Below, piece after piece: positions 8,418 through 17,060 of a DNA stretch of 64,000 nt (within the stretch, counting starts at the first letter, position 1; every line of letters begins with the position of its first letter). This DNA is from an uncultured Paraprevotella sp. Lineage in GTDB: Bacteria; Bacteroidota; Bacteroidia; Bacteroidales; Bacteroidaceae. The stretch is taken from the NCBI GenBank assembly GCA_944320775.1, contig CALUIV010000006.1, positions 60,895-124,894 of the forward strand. The letters are read 5' to 3'. A program made the translations under genes and the position numbers. A model generated the notes under the pieces. It did not search any database and was not told the origin of the DNA. It saw nothing but the letters and a program-made list of their open reading frames with translations.

Positions 8418-9683
8418 TTATTGTAAAGAGAATGCTATCGGTAAAGAGTATTTCACGGCAATGTTCTGCCCGTCACGCTGCGCAGGTTCCCAATCGGGCA
8501 TGGAACGGATTGCGCGCAACGCTTCTGCATCAAGCAGCGGATCAACAGAACGGGCAACTTCCGCATCGGTAATTTTCCCGTCTTTTGTCACGACGAACTG
8601 AACAATCACCTTTCCTTTTATCCCCTTTTCAACAGCCTCAGCCGGATACTTGACGTTTTCACTGAGCCATTTCATACAGGCAACATCACCTCCTGGAAAA
8701 GAAGGATCCACATAAGAAGCTACAGAATCATCGGGCTGTTCCTTAACAGTCATCTCATGGGTTTCTACCGATTGGGACTCCTCAACAGTCGGCTTCTTTC
8801 CATCAACACAAGCAAACAAAGCCAACACGAATCCGCCAAGCGGCAGGACATACAGACTCTTAGCCTGCGTCCAGAATTTTGATTTACGTTTCATCATCAT
8901 CGTAATACGTTTTTTGAGTGAATAATTATTGAAGCTGTGGACCATATTGTAGAGCTTTGGTCCGACAGATTTTCTGATTAGTAACAACTGATAAGCGCGT
9001 GCATCAAAGCCGGAAGCAAGCACATAACGATCTGCCTCATACTCATGCACCAGCCGTAAATCCTTTTTCAGCCACCAGGCTGCCGGATTGAACCATTGAA
9101 AACAAAGGAACAGCTCAACCAATAATAAATCAAAGGAATGCCCCAATGCCGCATGTGCTCTTTCGTGAGCCAGGATGCAATCGGTCAGTGGCCCGTCATC
9201 TGCCGAGGAAAGCACAACACGCCCCAACCAGCTGAACGGTCCCATCCGGTCCGGACATCGATAATATACTTGTCCGTCAGCAGTCTGTTCCTGACGACAT
9301 CGCTTCAGCAACCGGTGTAAATAAACAAAAACCAATAAATTTTTCAATAGCAACAAGATGATACCCGCTAAATAGACGCCAAAAATCACCGCCCACGCAG
9401 CAATTCCCTGGTGCTCCAACAAACCGGCAGTTCTCTGGTCAACAACTAGTTCTTGCAGTGAGAAAGTCAACTCGGTTACTGGCATTGCTCCATCCTGACC
9501 AGCAAACGAAAACCATCCCGACACATCAAGCAACGGAAGCAATAAAGACAAAACGAGCGACATTAACAATATCATCCGGTTCAAACGATGAAAAGTCTCT
9601 CCCCGTAGAAACAACCGATAGAACAGTTCATAAAACAAAATACAAACAGACGATTTGATCAGATAAGCAAAAAATGTTTCCAT
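8418..9683 (-). CDS. BlaR1/MecR1-type M56 metallopeptidase sensor with TonB-like C-terminal domain
   Basis: A 421-residue membrane protein. The N-terminal half has several transmembrane helices, with the zinc-peptidase motif HERAH (HExxH) followed by the M56 stretch VHEYEADRYV. After another hydrophobic segment near LYVLPLGGFVLALFACV comes a linker and a C-terminal TonB domain (VEKGIKGKVIVQFVVTKDGK, DWEPAQRDG). In known systems a BlaR1-type protease senses an envelope signal and inactivates a BlaI repressor. The partner blaI-like gene lies upstream on the same strand. No beta-lactamase gene is adjacent, so antibiotic sensing cannot be assumed. The TonB fusion is common in Bacteroidetes. Confidence 0.9.
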   Translation of the reverse strand: METFFAYLIKSSVCILFYELFYRLFLRGETFHRLNRMILLMSLVLSLLLPLLDVSGWFSFAGQDGAMPVTELTFSLQELVVDQRTAGLLEHQGIAAWAVIFGVYLAGIILLLLKNLLVFVYLHRLLKRCRQEQTADGQVYYRCPDRMGPFSWLGRVVLSSADDGPLTDCILAHERAHAALGHSFDLLLVELFLCFQWFNPAAWWLKKDLRLVHEYEADRYVLASGFDARAYQLLLIRKSVGPKLYNMVHSFNNYSLKKRITMMMKRKSKFWTQAKSLYVLPLGGFVLALFACVDGKKPTVEESQSVETHEMTVKEQPDDSVASYVDPSFPGGDVACMKWLSENVKYPAEAVEKGIKGKVIVQFVVTKDGKITDAEVARSVDPLLDAEALRAIRSMPDWEPAQRDGQNIAVKYSLPIAFSLQ

Positions 9684-9795
9684 AAATCAGATTTTAGAGC
9701 GTGAGAAATATAACGCATGAAACTCATCGGATCGCTACGATTTTTAACAACAAATCTGATGCTGTCAGAAAATCTATTCGTACCTTTGTCCCATG

Positions 9796-9871
9796 CATCA
9801 TCGTAATGCGTTTTTATTGATATCAGATGCATTCGCTGCCGGCAAAGAGTAGAGCCTTGGGCCGGCAGTTT
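9796..9871 (-). pseudogene. Degenerate remnant of a blaR1 internal segment
   Basis: This spacer between blaI and blaR1 resembles the internal blaR1 segment at 8895-8970: both begin CATCATCGTAAT on the plus strand and share GTAGAGC-TTGG-CC further on. On the minus strand one frame gives TAGPRLYS..., comparable to SVGPKLYNMVHSF in the intact protein, but it ends at a stop. It is best read as the scar of an earlier blaR1 copy or gene replacement. Confidence 0.65.
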
Positions 9872-10240
9872 TTAGATTGATGATTTTCCTTTTTTCACTT
9901 GACGAATCAAATCCTTCAATTCATCAATTGAAATTTCTTCTTCCTCAACCAAAGTAGAAACAGCACCGAGCACGGATTTATTGAAATACTTATCAATTAC
10001 AGCACGAAGCGTCCCTTTCTTGAAATCATCCTCTGAAATCAACGGATAATACTCATAGGTGTTCCCATATGTTTTATGTGCCAGAAAACCTTTCTCTTCC
10101 AATCCACGGACAATCGTTGACAAGGTATTGAAATGTGGTCTGGGTTCTGAATAAAACGGAAGCAATTGCTTCACAAACATGGGACCTTCTTTCCAAAAGA
10201 AACCCATAATTTCTTCTTCTTTAGCGGTCAGTCTTTTCAT
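9872..10240 (-). CDS. BlaI/MecI/CopY family transcriptional repressor
   Basis: About 122 residues starting at MKRLTAKEEEIMGFFWKEGP. A longer reading to 10285 adds an unlikely N-terminus, so the internal Met is preferred. The winged-helix domain shows the family motifs MFVKQLLPF and NTLSTIVRGLEEKGFLAHK, followed by the C-terminal dimerisation region. These repressors bind dyads upstream of target genes and are inactivated through the partner BlaR1 protease, here encoded downstream on the same strand after a degenerate blaR1 scar. The regulon is not visible. Confidence 0.93.
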   Translation of the reverse strand: MKRLTAKEEEIMGFFWKEGPMFVKQLLPFYSEPRPHFNTLSTIVRGLEEKGFLAHKTYGNTYEYYPLISEDDFKKGTLRAVIDKYFNKSVLGAVSTLVEEEEISIDELKDLIRQVKKGKSSI

Positions 10241-10352
10241 AATATTCGAATTGTTTTTGGCAAATAACGAAAAATTATAGTTCAAAAACTAATTCTACAA
10301 GTTAATTAATACTAAACACCTGCAATTTTATTTGAACACTTCAAATATCATA

Positions 10353-10401
10353 TAGACATAGCGGCAGCCAGGAATATTAATCCTGGCTGCCGCTATGTCT
10401 A
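10353..10401. terminator. Long perfect inverted repeat, likely terminator
   Basis: Two perfect 21-bp arms (10353-10373 and 10381-10401) flank the 7-nt loop ATATTAA. It lies 17 bp beyond the metallophosphoesterase stop and upstream of blaI. The T tract is poor on both sides, but the stem is exceptionally strong. Confidence 0.7.
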
Positions 10402-10418
10402 AAACTCTTCTAAGAATT

Positions 10419-11360
10419 TTATTTGGAACGCTTTACAGTATACACAATATTACCTTCTTTATCAATCAAATGCAGCGCTAACTCCTGTTTATCTGCAGTA
10501 ATCAATGAATACCCTGTCACATCGCTGCAGAATTGAGTACCTTCTATTTTCTGAACCGGACGACTCAAAGAGCCTGAAGTATTAACAATATAATCATACG
10601 ACGTTCCCTTCTGACGAATATGTTGAAAATTATGGATATGTCCACAAAGGTAAAAATCTACATTATTATGTTTTTTCAAAATTGGATCTAACCGTTTCTG
10701 CAGATCAGTCCGTTCCGATTCACTTTTTTCCGTGTCTGCATAGATCGGATGATGCCCCACAACCAATACCCAATCTTCTTTTGCCACACTCAATACAGAA
10801 TCAATCCACTGAAGCTGACGATTATCATCCTGTAAACCAGCTTCCGGATAATCTTCCTTATCTTTCCGATATTTAGTAATCAGTGGCGCAGTATCAATCA
10901 TCACCAAACGTACCGTTACATCATCGCTTTCCAACACTTTCGTATAATATAATGACGGAACATTCCAACGTGCACTTACACGACTGTAATCCAATACGGC
11001 CTGCGTGTTGCCACGATATTCATGATTACCCAAAATAGCATACCAGGGAAGCATCAGTTCAGGATGACTATAAATCAATTCATAGTTTGTCATCCATAAA
11101 GGATCAGATATGCTACGAACCCCCTCAAAATGATGTACATCCCCTGCTGCTACAACACATTCTATATCTATATTCTCTGCCATTTTACCCATCATTTCTG
11201 CTATGGGTTTCTGATCATAATAACCATTCCGACCCAAATCGTTAGCTAAATAGAAGTTCAAAGGCTTCTCCACAGCCTTCCAAGCCGCTGTATTTTGTGC
11301 AAAAACATTTAAACCAGTCAAAACCAGTACACTAAAAAATATATTCCGTATCATTTTCAT
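10419..11360 (-). CDS. Secreted calcineurin-like metallophosphoesterase (acid-phosphatase type)
   Basis: A 313-residue protein with a signal peptide (MKMIRNIFFSVLVLTGLNVFAQ). The metal-binding motifs of the calcineurin-like fold are present in order: NDLG, AAGDVHHFEG, GNHEYRGN, VVGHHPIY and CGHIHNFQHI. The overall pattern resembles tartrate-resistant/purple acid phosphatase-like enzymes, so hydrolysis of phosphomonoesters in the periplasm is likely. It lies downstream of a TonB receptor and beta-helix lipoprotein on the same strand, but a strong hairpin at 11401-11443 separates them, so it may have its own transcript. Confidence 0.88.
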   Translation of the reverse strand: MKMIRNIFFSVLVLTGLNVFAQNTAAWKAVEKPLNFYLANDLGRNGYYDQKPIAEMMGKMAENIDIECVVAAGDVHHFEGVRSISDPLWMTNYELIYSHPELMLPWYAILGNHEYRGNTQAVLDYSRVSARWNVPSLYYTKVLESDDVTVRLVMIDTAPLITKYRKDKEDYPEAGLQDDNRQLQWIDSVLSVAKEDWVLVVGHHPIYADTEKSESERTDLQKRLDPILKKHNNVDFYLCGHIHNFQHIRQKGTSYDYIVNTSGSLSRPVQKIEGTQFCSDVTGYSLITADKQELALHLIDKEGNIVYTVKRSK

Positions 11361-11400
11361 AAGTTTTATCGAATAAATTCGTTTTTCCTAATTTTCTGAT

Positions 11401-11443
11401 AAAAAATATTCCATCACGATATCACAATCGGATGGAATATTTT
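11401..11443 (-). terminator. Terminator after the TonB receptor/lipoprotein pair
   Basis: AAAATATTCCATC and GATGGAATATTTT form a perfect 13-bp stem, with inner CGAT/ATCG pairing as well. On the minus strand the stem runs into TTTTTTATC. Confidence 0.85.
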
Positions 11444-11469
11444 CATAACAAAGTGATATTCAATGTTTA

Positions 11470-12933
11470 TTATTTTGTTCCGTAAGCACCGAAGTATGGC
11501 TTTACTGCTGGTGAACAATAAGTATTTCCATTAACTGTCAAACCACTCGTCTGGAAATATGGCTGCGCAAAAGCTTCACTTCCACTGTAGGCACCGGCAA
11601 GAATTGTAGTGGTATGGAAATCCCAAGCAGCATCGTAAACGACATTACTCATCTTGGCCGTATTGATATCATAGCTGACAAAAGAAGGATTTGGCATATT
11701 TTCCTCTGTTGCTATAATACTATGTACATCTACACCCGGAACCTGAACTCCATCATTTGTCGTATATACTTCTGTATGGTAATTCTTATGATCGTAATTA
11801 TAACCTTCCCAAGCGTATGCAATACCAGAACCTGCTTCCCATTCGCCTTCGTCGTTCATTTCACCACCCCAAATAACATCGCTTTCCTGTGAACCGGAAA
11901 TATAGCAGTTATAATCGATTACAGATTTCGTATCATAACCTTCTTCTATATTGTTCGGATCCTTCCAGCTTGGCGTTTGAGCACGATACTTACAGTTGAC
12001 CATCATATTATTGAACACATCGGCCAACACATTCTTTTCAGCATAAATACATCCGCCTTTCTCTCCGTCACGACGCCATCCGGCATTAAAAATCGTATTA
12101 TTGTATGCCTTTACCTTACCTTGAGCACGGGTTACATCATCCTGACCATCACTGGAAAGCTTCAAACCATTAGTGTTCGGAGCATACATGATATTTCCAG
12201 CAACATCGACTTTACAGCCCGCTTTAACATTAACCGCTTCTGCTCCATCGTAACCGTTTCCAGCGAAAATGTTATTAGCTATAATTGCATTACCGCCCAT
12301 CATATAAATTCCATCAGACCATCCGTAACGAATAATACTGTTCGTAATCACATAATTACCTTCCGGATTGTTGGTTGTAATCTGTGGATAAGCATCATCG
12401 CCCGCCTCATAAATACCTGCAGAAGCAGCCGGAGAACCCTCAATTACCTGGCCTCCTGTATATTCAATAGTCGTATAATTAATCAACATCTCTTTACAAG
12501 AAGGATAAGCGACAATACCACCCCATTGGTGAGCTTCTTGGAAAATATTCTCAGCCAAACGCTGATCTTCAGGAACAGACATCAAGATAGGATTTTCGGC
12601 TGTACCGTTACAATAAAGATTTCCTTTGACCACAAACTCAATCGCTACATGATTGGCACCTACACCTTCTGTCGAGAAAATCACTTGTACACCATCTTCT
12701 ATAGTCAGACTTTTACCTTCTGGCACTGTGATATGACCGGACACATTGATTCGGCTATTCCGCTTCCAAATTCCCGAAACTTCACCCGATACCGTTTGAA
12801 CTCCGGTACTGTCGTTACCAATTCCTCCCCCTTGTTCAGTTCCATCTGTATTCGGTTCCTCACTACAAGAAACTGTTGCTGTTCCGACCATAGCCAACAG
12901 AGCCATAAAGGTCAAATAATGCTTCATTTTCAT
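11470..12933 (-). CDS. Right-handed beta-helix lipoprotein
   Basis: A 487-residue lipoprotein: the signal sequence ends in VSCSEE with the lipobox cysteine. The body has repeats typical of right-handed beta-helix proteins, with many short segments such as GNLYCNGTAENPILM, NYTTIEYTGG, VITNSIIRYGWSDGIYMMGGN and IIANNIFAGN. It lies 37 bp downstream of a TonB-dependent receptor gene and is very likely its co-transcribed surface partner. Ligand binding or surface processing is inferred from position only; I see no catalytic signature. Confidence 0.82.
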   Translation of the reverse strand: MKMKHYLTFMALLAMVGTATVSCSEEPNTDGTEQGGGIGNDSTGVQTVSGEVSGIWKRNSRINVSGHITVPEGKSLTIEDGVQVIFSTEGVGANHVAIEFVVKGNLYCNGTAENPILMSVPEDQRLAENIFQEAHQWGGIVAYPSCKEMLINYTTIEYTGGQVIEGSPAASAGIYEAGDDAYPQITTNNPEGNYVITNSIIRYGWSDGIYMMGGNAIIANNIFAGNGYDGAEAVNVKAGCKVDVAGNIMYAPNTNGLKLSSDGQDDVTRAQGKVKAYNNTIFNAGWRRDGEKGGCIYAEKNVLADVFNNMMVNCKYRAQTPSWKDPNNIEEGYDTKSVIDYNCYISGSQESDVIWGGEMNDEGEWEAGSGIAYAWEGYNYDHKNYHTEVYTTNDGVQVPGVDVHSIIATEENMPNPSFVSYDINTAKMSNVVYDAAWDFHTTTILAGAYSGSEAFAQPYFQTSGLTVNGNTYCSPAVKPYFGAYGTK

Positions 12934-12970
12934 AACTTGATAATTTTAATAAATTTCTTGAATATGCTTT

Positions 12971-15604
12971 TTAAAGTTTATATCTTAATCCAATCATAAA
13001 AGTTTGTCCGCTTCTGGATTCACGTTCCACAACATTACCATTTTCTCTACGTGAATCAACATTAACCGTGTGCGGACCATTCTGAATATAACGCAATATG
13101 GGAGTATTCAACAAATTAGATGCCTTTGCAAACAAGGTCAGACCAAATTTAAAACTCTTTTCCAAAGAAGCATCTAGCTGGAAGTAACCGGCTTCCCAGA
13201 TATCATCATTATACCAGCTTGAAATATCAGCCAGACGTTTTCCGGTGTAACTGCCTAAGATTTGACCTTCCCATCCATGTTTCGGACTCCGAAACAGTAG
13301 TGACAAATTAGCGACATGAGCAGCCTGACCGTAAAGAGGACGAGTCTGTTCGATCATTTCCACATTATTTCCATTCATCTGCCGTTTGGTTGTTGTAATA
13401 GCAGAATGCGTATAAGTATAATTGGCCTTAACTCCAAACCAGTTGAAATATTTCATAATATCAACCTCTACACCAAAATTTCGGGCTGTTCCGAAATTCA
13501 TCGGCTTATACTTCAAATCCTGACCTTCTGTTATCAGACCGTATTCAATCGGATCCTGAATATTCTTATAAAACAAACCGACCATAAACTGTTCGCTTGT
13601 ACCTGGGAAGAATTCATAACGCAAGTCCAGGTTATCGGCTACGGTGTGTTTCAAATCCGGATTACCTTCTTCTTTATAATCATCACCAATAATACTGTAT
13701 GGAGCTATTTCAAAAAAGCTTGGACGGTTAATAGCCCGGGCATAAGAAAAACGCAAATTAGCATTCTTGTGTACCCCGTATTTCAAATGCAAACTGGGTA
13801 AAATATCCCAATATTTCTGATTTCCTTCCGGATCCACGCTTTCTTCAGGAAAAAGCAACTGATAACCTTGGTCTGTATGTTCAGCACGTACACCACCATT
13901 GATTTCCCAGTCATTCAAGGTATATTTAACCATTGCATATGCTGCTCCGATTTTTTCAGATGCATCATAATTCAATGCTCCTCCAATATTTCCATAAGAA
14001 CGGCGCGGATAAAACTCTATATCATCAAAATTCTCCCAATCACTGCCAGTATCTGAATTAAACGTATAATAATTACAGAAACTCGTACGAGCTTTGTCGC
14101 GATACAAACCTCCTGTTTTCAGATCAAGCGTTCCTTGATCCAGCTTCAGTTTATAGGCCAGATTCAATCGTCCTTCCAGGTCACGGTCGGAATTATGTTC
14201 CCAACGGCGCTCAGCACAGTCGGAACTCATAATACGTCCGCCCATAAATTCCATTTTCACCCGATCGGGTGTTTCATTATAGGCTCTTGAACCGTTGAAT
14301 CCCCAGTCTAAAACTAGATTTCCGTCTTTGAGAAACTGATGTTCGCCTTTTAGGGTTGAATTAAAGATATACTGATGATTCCACTCCAGACGTACAGAAC
14401 GGTTCACATCATCAAAACCATCACGTACTTCTGCCTCACGCATATCCATAAATCCATTATACCAGGTAATCTGGTTCCACTTATTAATTTTATAATCCAG
14501 TTTCAGGTGACTACCCAGTCGGCTTTGCTGTACGGAATAATCACGATGAATCACTCCATTACGTACCGACTCTCCCGGTTTATATTCAATATCGCTTTCC
14601 TTACCCCGATAGGTATTGTTGTAGCTGGCAGCCAACATAACGCCCAACTTATCATCAAAAAACCGGTCACCATAAGATAAACCGGCCGTTAAGTCTGGCA
14701 TCGGTTTCTTCTCTGTCATCCGAAGAGAAGCCGAATTAAAATCATCTGCTGTCACCGGACTTCCTGTCTGCGTCGTTCCCCAACGTTCATCTGGCGACTG
14801 ACGGACTATTTTATTCCATGCAAACGTTTTAAAATCACGATCAAAATACATGGCATTATAACCCGTTGATATATTCGCCGTAAACTGACGTTCAGATGGA
14901 GCATCTTTCATAACCAAGTTGACCGCACCACCAATACCGTCACCTTCCATATCGGCTGTTAACGATTTAGTCACTTCCAGCCGATCAAGCAATTCACTGG
15001 GAAACATATCCAATGGAACGAAACGATTCTTATTATCCGGACTGGCAATTTTCATTCCGTTAACTAAGGTATAATTATATCGTTTATCCATACCACGTAA
15101 AATTGCATACTGTCCCTCACCACTGGAGTTACGTTCAATCGTAACACCACTCATACGCTGAATAACATTAGCAACCGTAATATCCGGACTCAATTCTATA
15201 GCACGTGCACTCAATACATTAACGACGTTCAAGGCATTCTTCTCAATCAGTCGTGCCCCAGCTTCCGTACGTCCCGGATTTGAAGCTGTCACAGTCACGT
15301 CATTCAATTCAAAAACTTTGCAGACTAAAGGAATCTCAACCATTTCATCATCAGTATCCACGGTTATTTCAAATGGCTGATAACCGATATAAGAGCAAAC
15401 CAACGTACACGGTTTACCAATCTTCAGATTAAAACTTCCGTCCAAACCACTAATTACAGCCTGTGTAGGATCTTCTTTTACTGAAATCTTGGCGCCAATA
15501 ATCTCTTCGCCTGTCTGTGCATCCTTAATCTTACCTTTAATTACATTTCCGCTCACCGGTATCGCCATACAACCAATGATCAACGGAAGCCATACCTTTT
15601 TCAT
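12971..15604 (-). CDS. TonB-dependent outer membrane receptor with carboxypeptidase-like N-terminal domain
   Basis: An 877-residue receptor with a signal peptide, an N-terminal CarboxypepD_reg-like domain (IKGKIKDAQTGEEIIGAKISVKEDPTQ), a plug domain (SPDITVANVIQRMSGVTIERN, LRGMDKRYNYTLVNG, GIGGAVNLVMKDA) and a C-terminal beta-barrel ending in MIGLRYKL. It is shorter than SusC proteins and lacks a SusD partner, so it belongs to the TonB receptor/lipoprotein type rather than a glycan-utilisation pair. The operon also encodes a beta-helix lipoprotein and is followed by a phosphatase. A promoter with a PhoB-box-like element lies upstream. Confidence 0.93.
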   Translation of the reverse strand: MKKVWLPLIIGCMAIPVSGNVIKGKIKDAQTGEEIIGAKISVKEDPTQAVISGLDGSFNLKIGKPCTLVCSYIGYQPFEITVDTDDEMVEIPLVCKVFELNDVTVTASNPGRTEAGARLIEKNALNVVNVLSARAIELSPDITVANVIQRMSGVTIERNSSGEGQYAILRGMDKRYNYTLVNGMKIASPDNKNRFVPLDMFPSELLDRLEVTKSLTADMEGDGIGGAVNLVMKDAPSERQFTANISTGYNAMYFDRDFKTFAWNKIVRQSPDERWGTTQTGSPVTADDFNSASLRMTEKKPMPDLTAGLSYGDRFFDDKLGVMLAASYNNTYRGKESDIEYKPGESVRNGVIHRDYSVQQSRLGSHLKLDYKINKWNQITWYNGFMDMREAEVRDGFDDVNRSVRLEWNHQYIFNSTLKGEHQFLKDGNLVLDWGFNGSRAYNETPDRVKMEFMGGRIMSSDCAERRWEHNSDRDLEGRLNLAYKLKLDQGTLDLKTGGLYRDKARTSFCNYYTFNSDTGSDWENFDDIEFYPRRSYGNIGGALNYDASEKIGAAYAMVKYTLNDWEINGGVRAEHTDQGYQLLFPEESVDPEGNQKYWDILPSLHLKYGVHKNANLRFSYARAINRPSFFEIAPYSIIGDDYKEEGNPDLKHTVADNLDLRYEFFPGTSEQFMVGLFYKNIQDPIEYGLITEGQDLKYKPMNFGTARNFGVEVDIMKYFNWFGVKANYTYTHSAITTTKRQMNGNNVEMIEQTRPLYGQAAHVANLSLLFRSPKHGWEGQILGSYTGKRLADISSWYNDDIWEAGYFQLDASLEKSFKFGLTLFAKASNLLNTPILRYIQNGPHTVNVDSRRENGNVVERESRSGQTFMIGLRYKL

Positions 15605-15626
15605 ATCCCTGTTCTAATTTGTACTG

Positions 15627-15662
15627 CAAAGGTACATTGACCGTATTACGTAACTGTGACAG
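15627..15662 (-). promoter_or_regulatory. Promoter of the TonB receptor operon with PhoB-box-like repeats
   Basis: The minus strand has TACCTTTG at 15634-15627. No -33 TTG is seen. Instead CTGTCAC (15662-15656), a 4-bp spacer and ACGTAAT (15651-15645) lie with their end 10 bp upstream of the -7 box. This resembles the 7-4-7 layout and placement of a PhoB box; the second half-site is a weak match. Confidence 0.45.
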
Positions 15663-15799
15663 TATGATGAAAATCTGATTTTAAATGTTAAAACAGAATT
15701 TTTCCAAAAGAAATACAAAAGGTTTCATCTTTTGTTATTCTGTTTGTTACATTTACTGAAATAATATATCTTTAGATCACATAAACTTAGATTGTTATT

Positions 15800-16945
15800 A
15801 TGAAGAGCCTGCTTTATTTCAATATAATCCTATTAACGTTTACCTGCATACTTTCCGCTTGTCAGGAATCATCCAAATACAGACCCGAGTTGAATACACA
15901 AGAGGCAAAAACACAGTTGGAACAAGCTGCTCGCCATGAAGCACAAAACAATCCTCGGGAAGCATTCATCTGTTATTGGAACGCCATCGAAAAGCTTCAG
16001 GATACACAAACTCCAGACACCTTAACCCTGACAGCCGAAACCTATTGCCGTCTGGGAAATCTTATGATTCGTTACGGTTTACTGGAAAAAGCCGTAGCAT
16101 GTCACCGAAAAAGTTTTCACATGGCTGATTCAGCCGGATGCATCCAATTACGTTCTAAAGCAGCATTGGCCTTGTCCGACGACTATCAACACATGAATCA
16201 GCCCGACACGGCTGCTTATTTCCGAACATTTGGAAGCCAAACCCCAGCTCCACAAATTCCAACCAATAAAAGAACTGTAACAACCGATGTTGCAACACGT
16301 GAAAAACTTTCCGGTTGGATCGACCGTTATCTGGAATGTCGTGCCGAACAGTCAGAAGCGGCAAGAGGGCGTCGGGAAGCCCGACGCCATGCCGGCATGG
16401 CATCTGCCAGCGGATTGGTGATCATCTGTCTGCTTGCTGCCTACGGAAAGAAACGGAGAAACGAGCAACGACTCTATCATCTGCTACAATGTGAACAGAC
16501 GCATACAGCCGTATTACAGGCAGAACAGACACGTCAGGAAACGACTCGAAAAAAACTCAACGACAGGGAGAAACGACTCGACCGACTACAAGCAGAACTC
16601 ATGTCGGATACTCATGTCCGGGCACTCAACATATTGGAACGAATCAAAAATCACCCCAGTTACCAACCCGTCCAATCAAACCAAGAATGGGATGCACTGA
16701 AGTTATTGGCAACCCGGCTCCATCCGGTTGAAATGCAAGCCGCCGAAACAGCCCGGAATCTGACGCCGCGCGACCGTGAAATTCATTGTCTGGATCTACT
16801 GGGATTTACTTCCGGACAAATGGCTATATTCTATGGTATTTCGTCCGGATCGATAACAAAAGCTAAATCACGCATCCGTGAAAAAATGAAGGTGTCAATC
16901 GGGAACGACCGGCAAATGTCCGCGTCCGACCACCTATCAACATAG
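15800..16945 (+). CDS. Membrane-tethered TPR/LuxR-type regulator with a lipobox
   Basis: A 381-residue protein. The N-terminus is a signal sequence with a lipobox ending at Cys21 (CILSAC). It is followed by TPR-like helices (about residues 35-145), a single transmembrane helix near residues 196-214 (ASASGLVIICLLAAYG), a coiled coil rich in Gln, Arg and Glu, and a C-terminal LuxR-like helix-turn-helix (LTPRDREIHCLDLLGFTSGQ... ITKAKSRIREKM). This is the Bacteroidetes pattern in which a periplasmic sensor is joined through the membrane to a cytoplasmic DNA-binding domain. It may regulate the DUF2723 gene downstream. Ligand and targets are unknown. Confidence 0.8.
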   Translation: MKSLLYFNIILLTFTCILSACQESSKYRPELNTQEAKTQLEQAARHEAQNNPREAFICYWNAIEKLQDTQTPDTLTLTAETYCRLGNLMIRYGLLEKAVACHRKSFHMADSAGCIQLRSKAALALSDDYQHMNQPDTAAYFRTFGSQTPAPQIPTNKRTVTTDVATREKLSGWIDRYLECRAEQSEAARGRREARRHAGMASASGLVIICLLAAYGKKRRNEQRLYHLLQCEQTHTAVLQAEQTRQETTRKKLNDREKRLDRLQAELMSDTHVRALNILERIKNHPSYQPVQSNQEWDALKLLATRLHPVEMQAAETARNLTPRDREIHCLDLLGFTSGQMAIFYGISSGSITKAKSRIREKMKVSIGNDRQMSASDHLST

Positions 16946-16999
16946 ATAAACAAATAATTATCAAACAATTACACAAAGTCAAATGTCCGCATCCATTCG

Positions 17000-17030
17000 T
17001 TGACAGCAATTATCTGATCCGTTAACTTTG
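17000..17030 (+). promoter_or_regulatory. Promoter for the DUF2723-DUF3098 pair
   Basis: TTG at 17000-17002 and TAACTTTG at 17023-17030, with a 20-bp spacer, match the Bacteroidetes consensus. The gene starts at 17061. Confidence 0.65.
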
Positions 17031-17060
17031 CCGGCGAAAACATAAAAATCAAATCCAGCC

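Noticed and set aside
9781-9788. Plus-strand TACCTTTG promoter box between blaI and blaR1
   Set aside because: No plus-strand gene follows and no -33 element is present; it falls next to the degenerate blaR1 scar.
8418-10240. Beta-lactam resistance locus
   Set aside because: The BlaR1/BlaI pair is present but no beta-lactamase or penicillin-binding protein gene is adjacent; these regulators control varied targets in Bacteroidetes.
11977-12999. A 340-codon plus-strand frame opposite the beta-helix lipoprotein gene
   Set aside because: The minus strand has a signal peptide, lipobox and repeats; the plus frame has no recognisable feature and no promoter.
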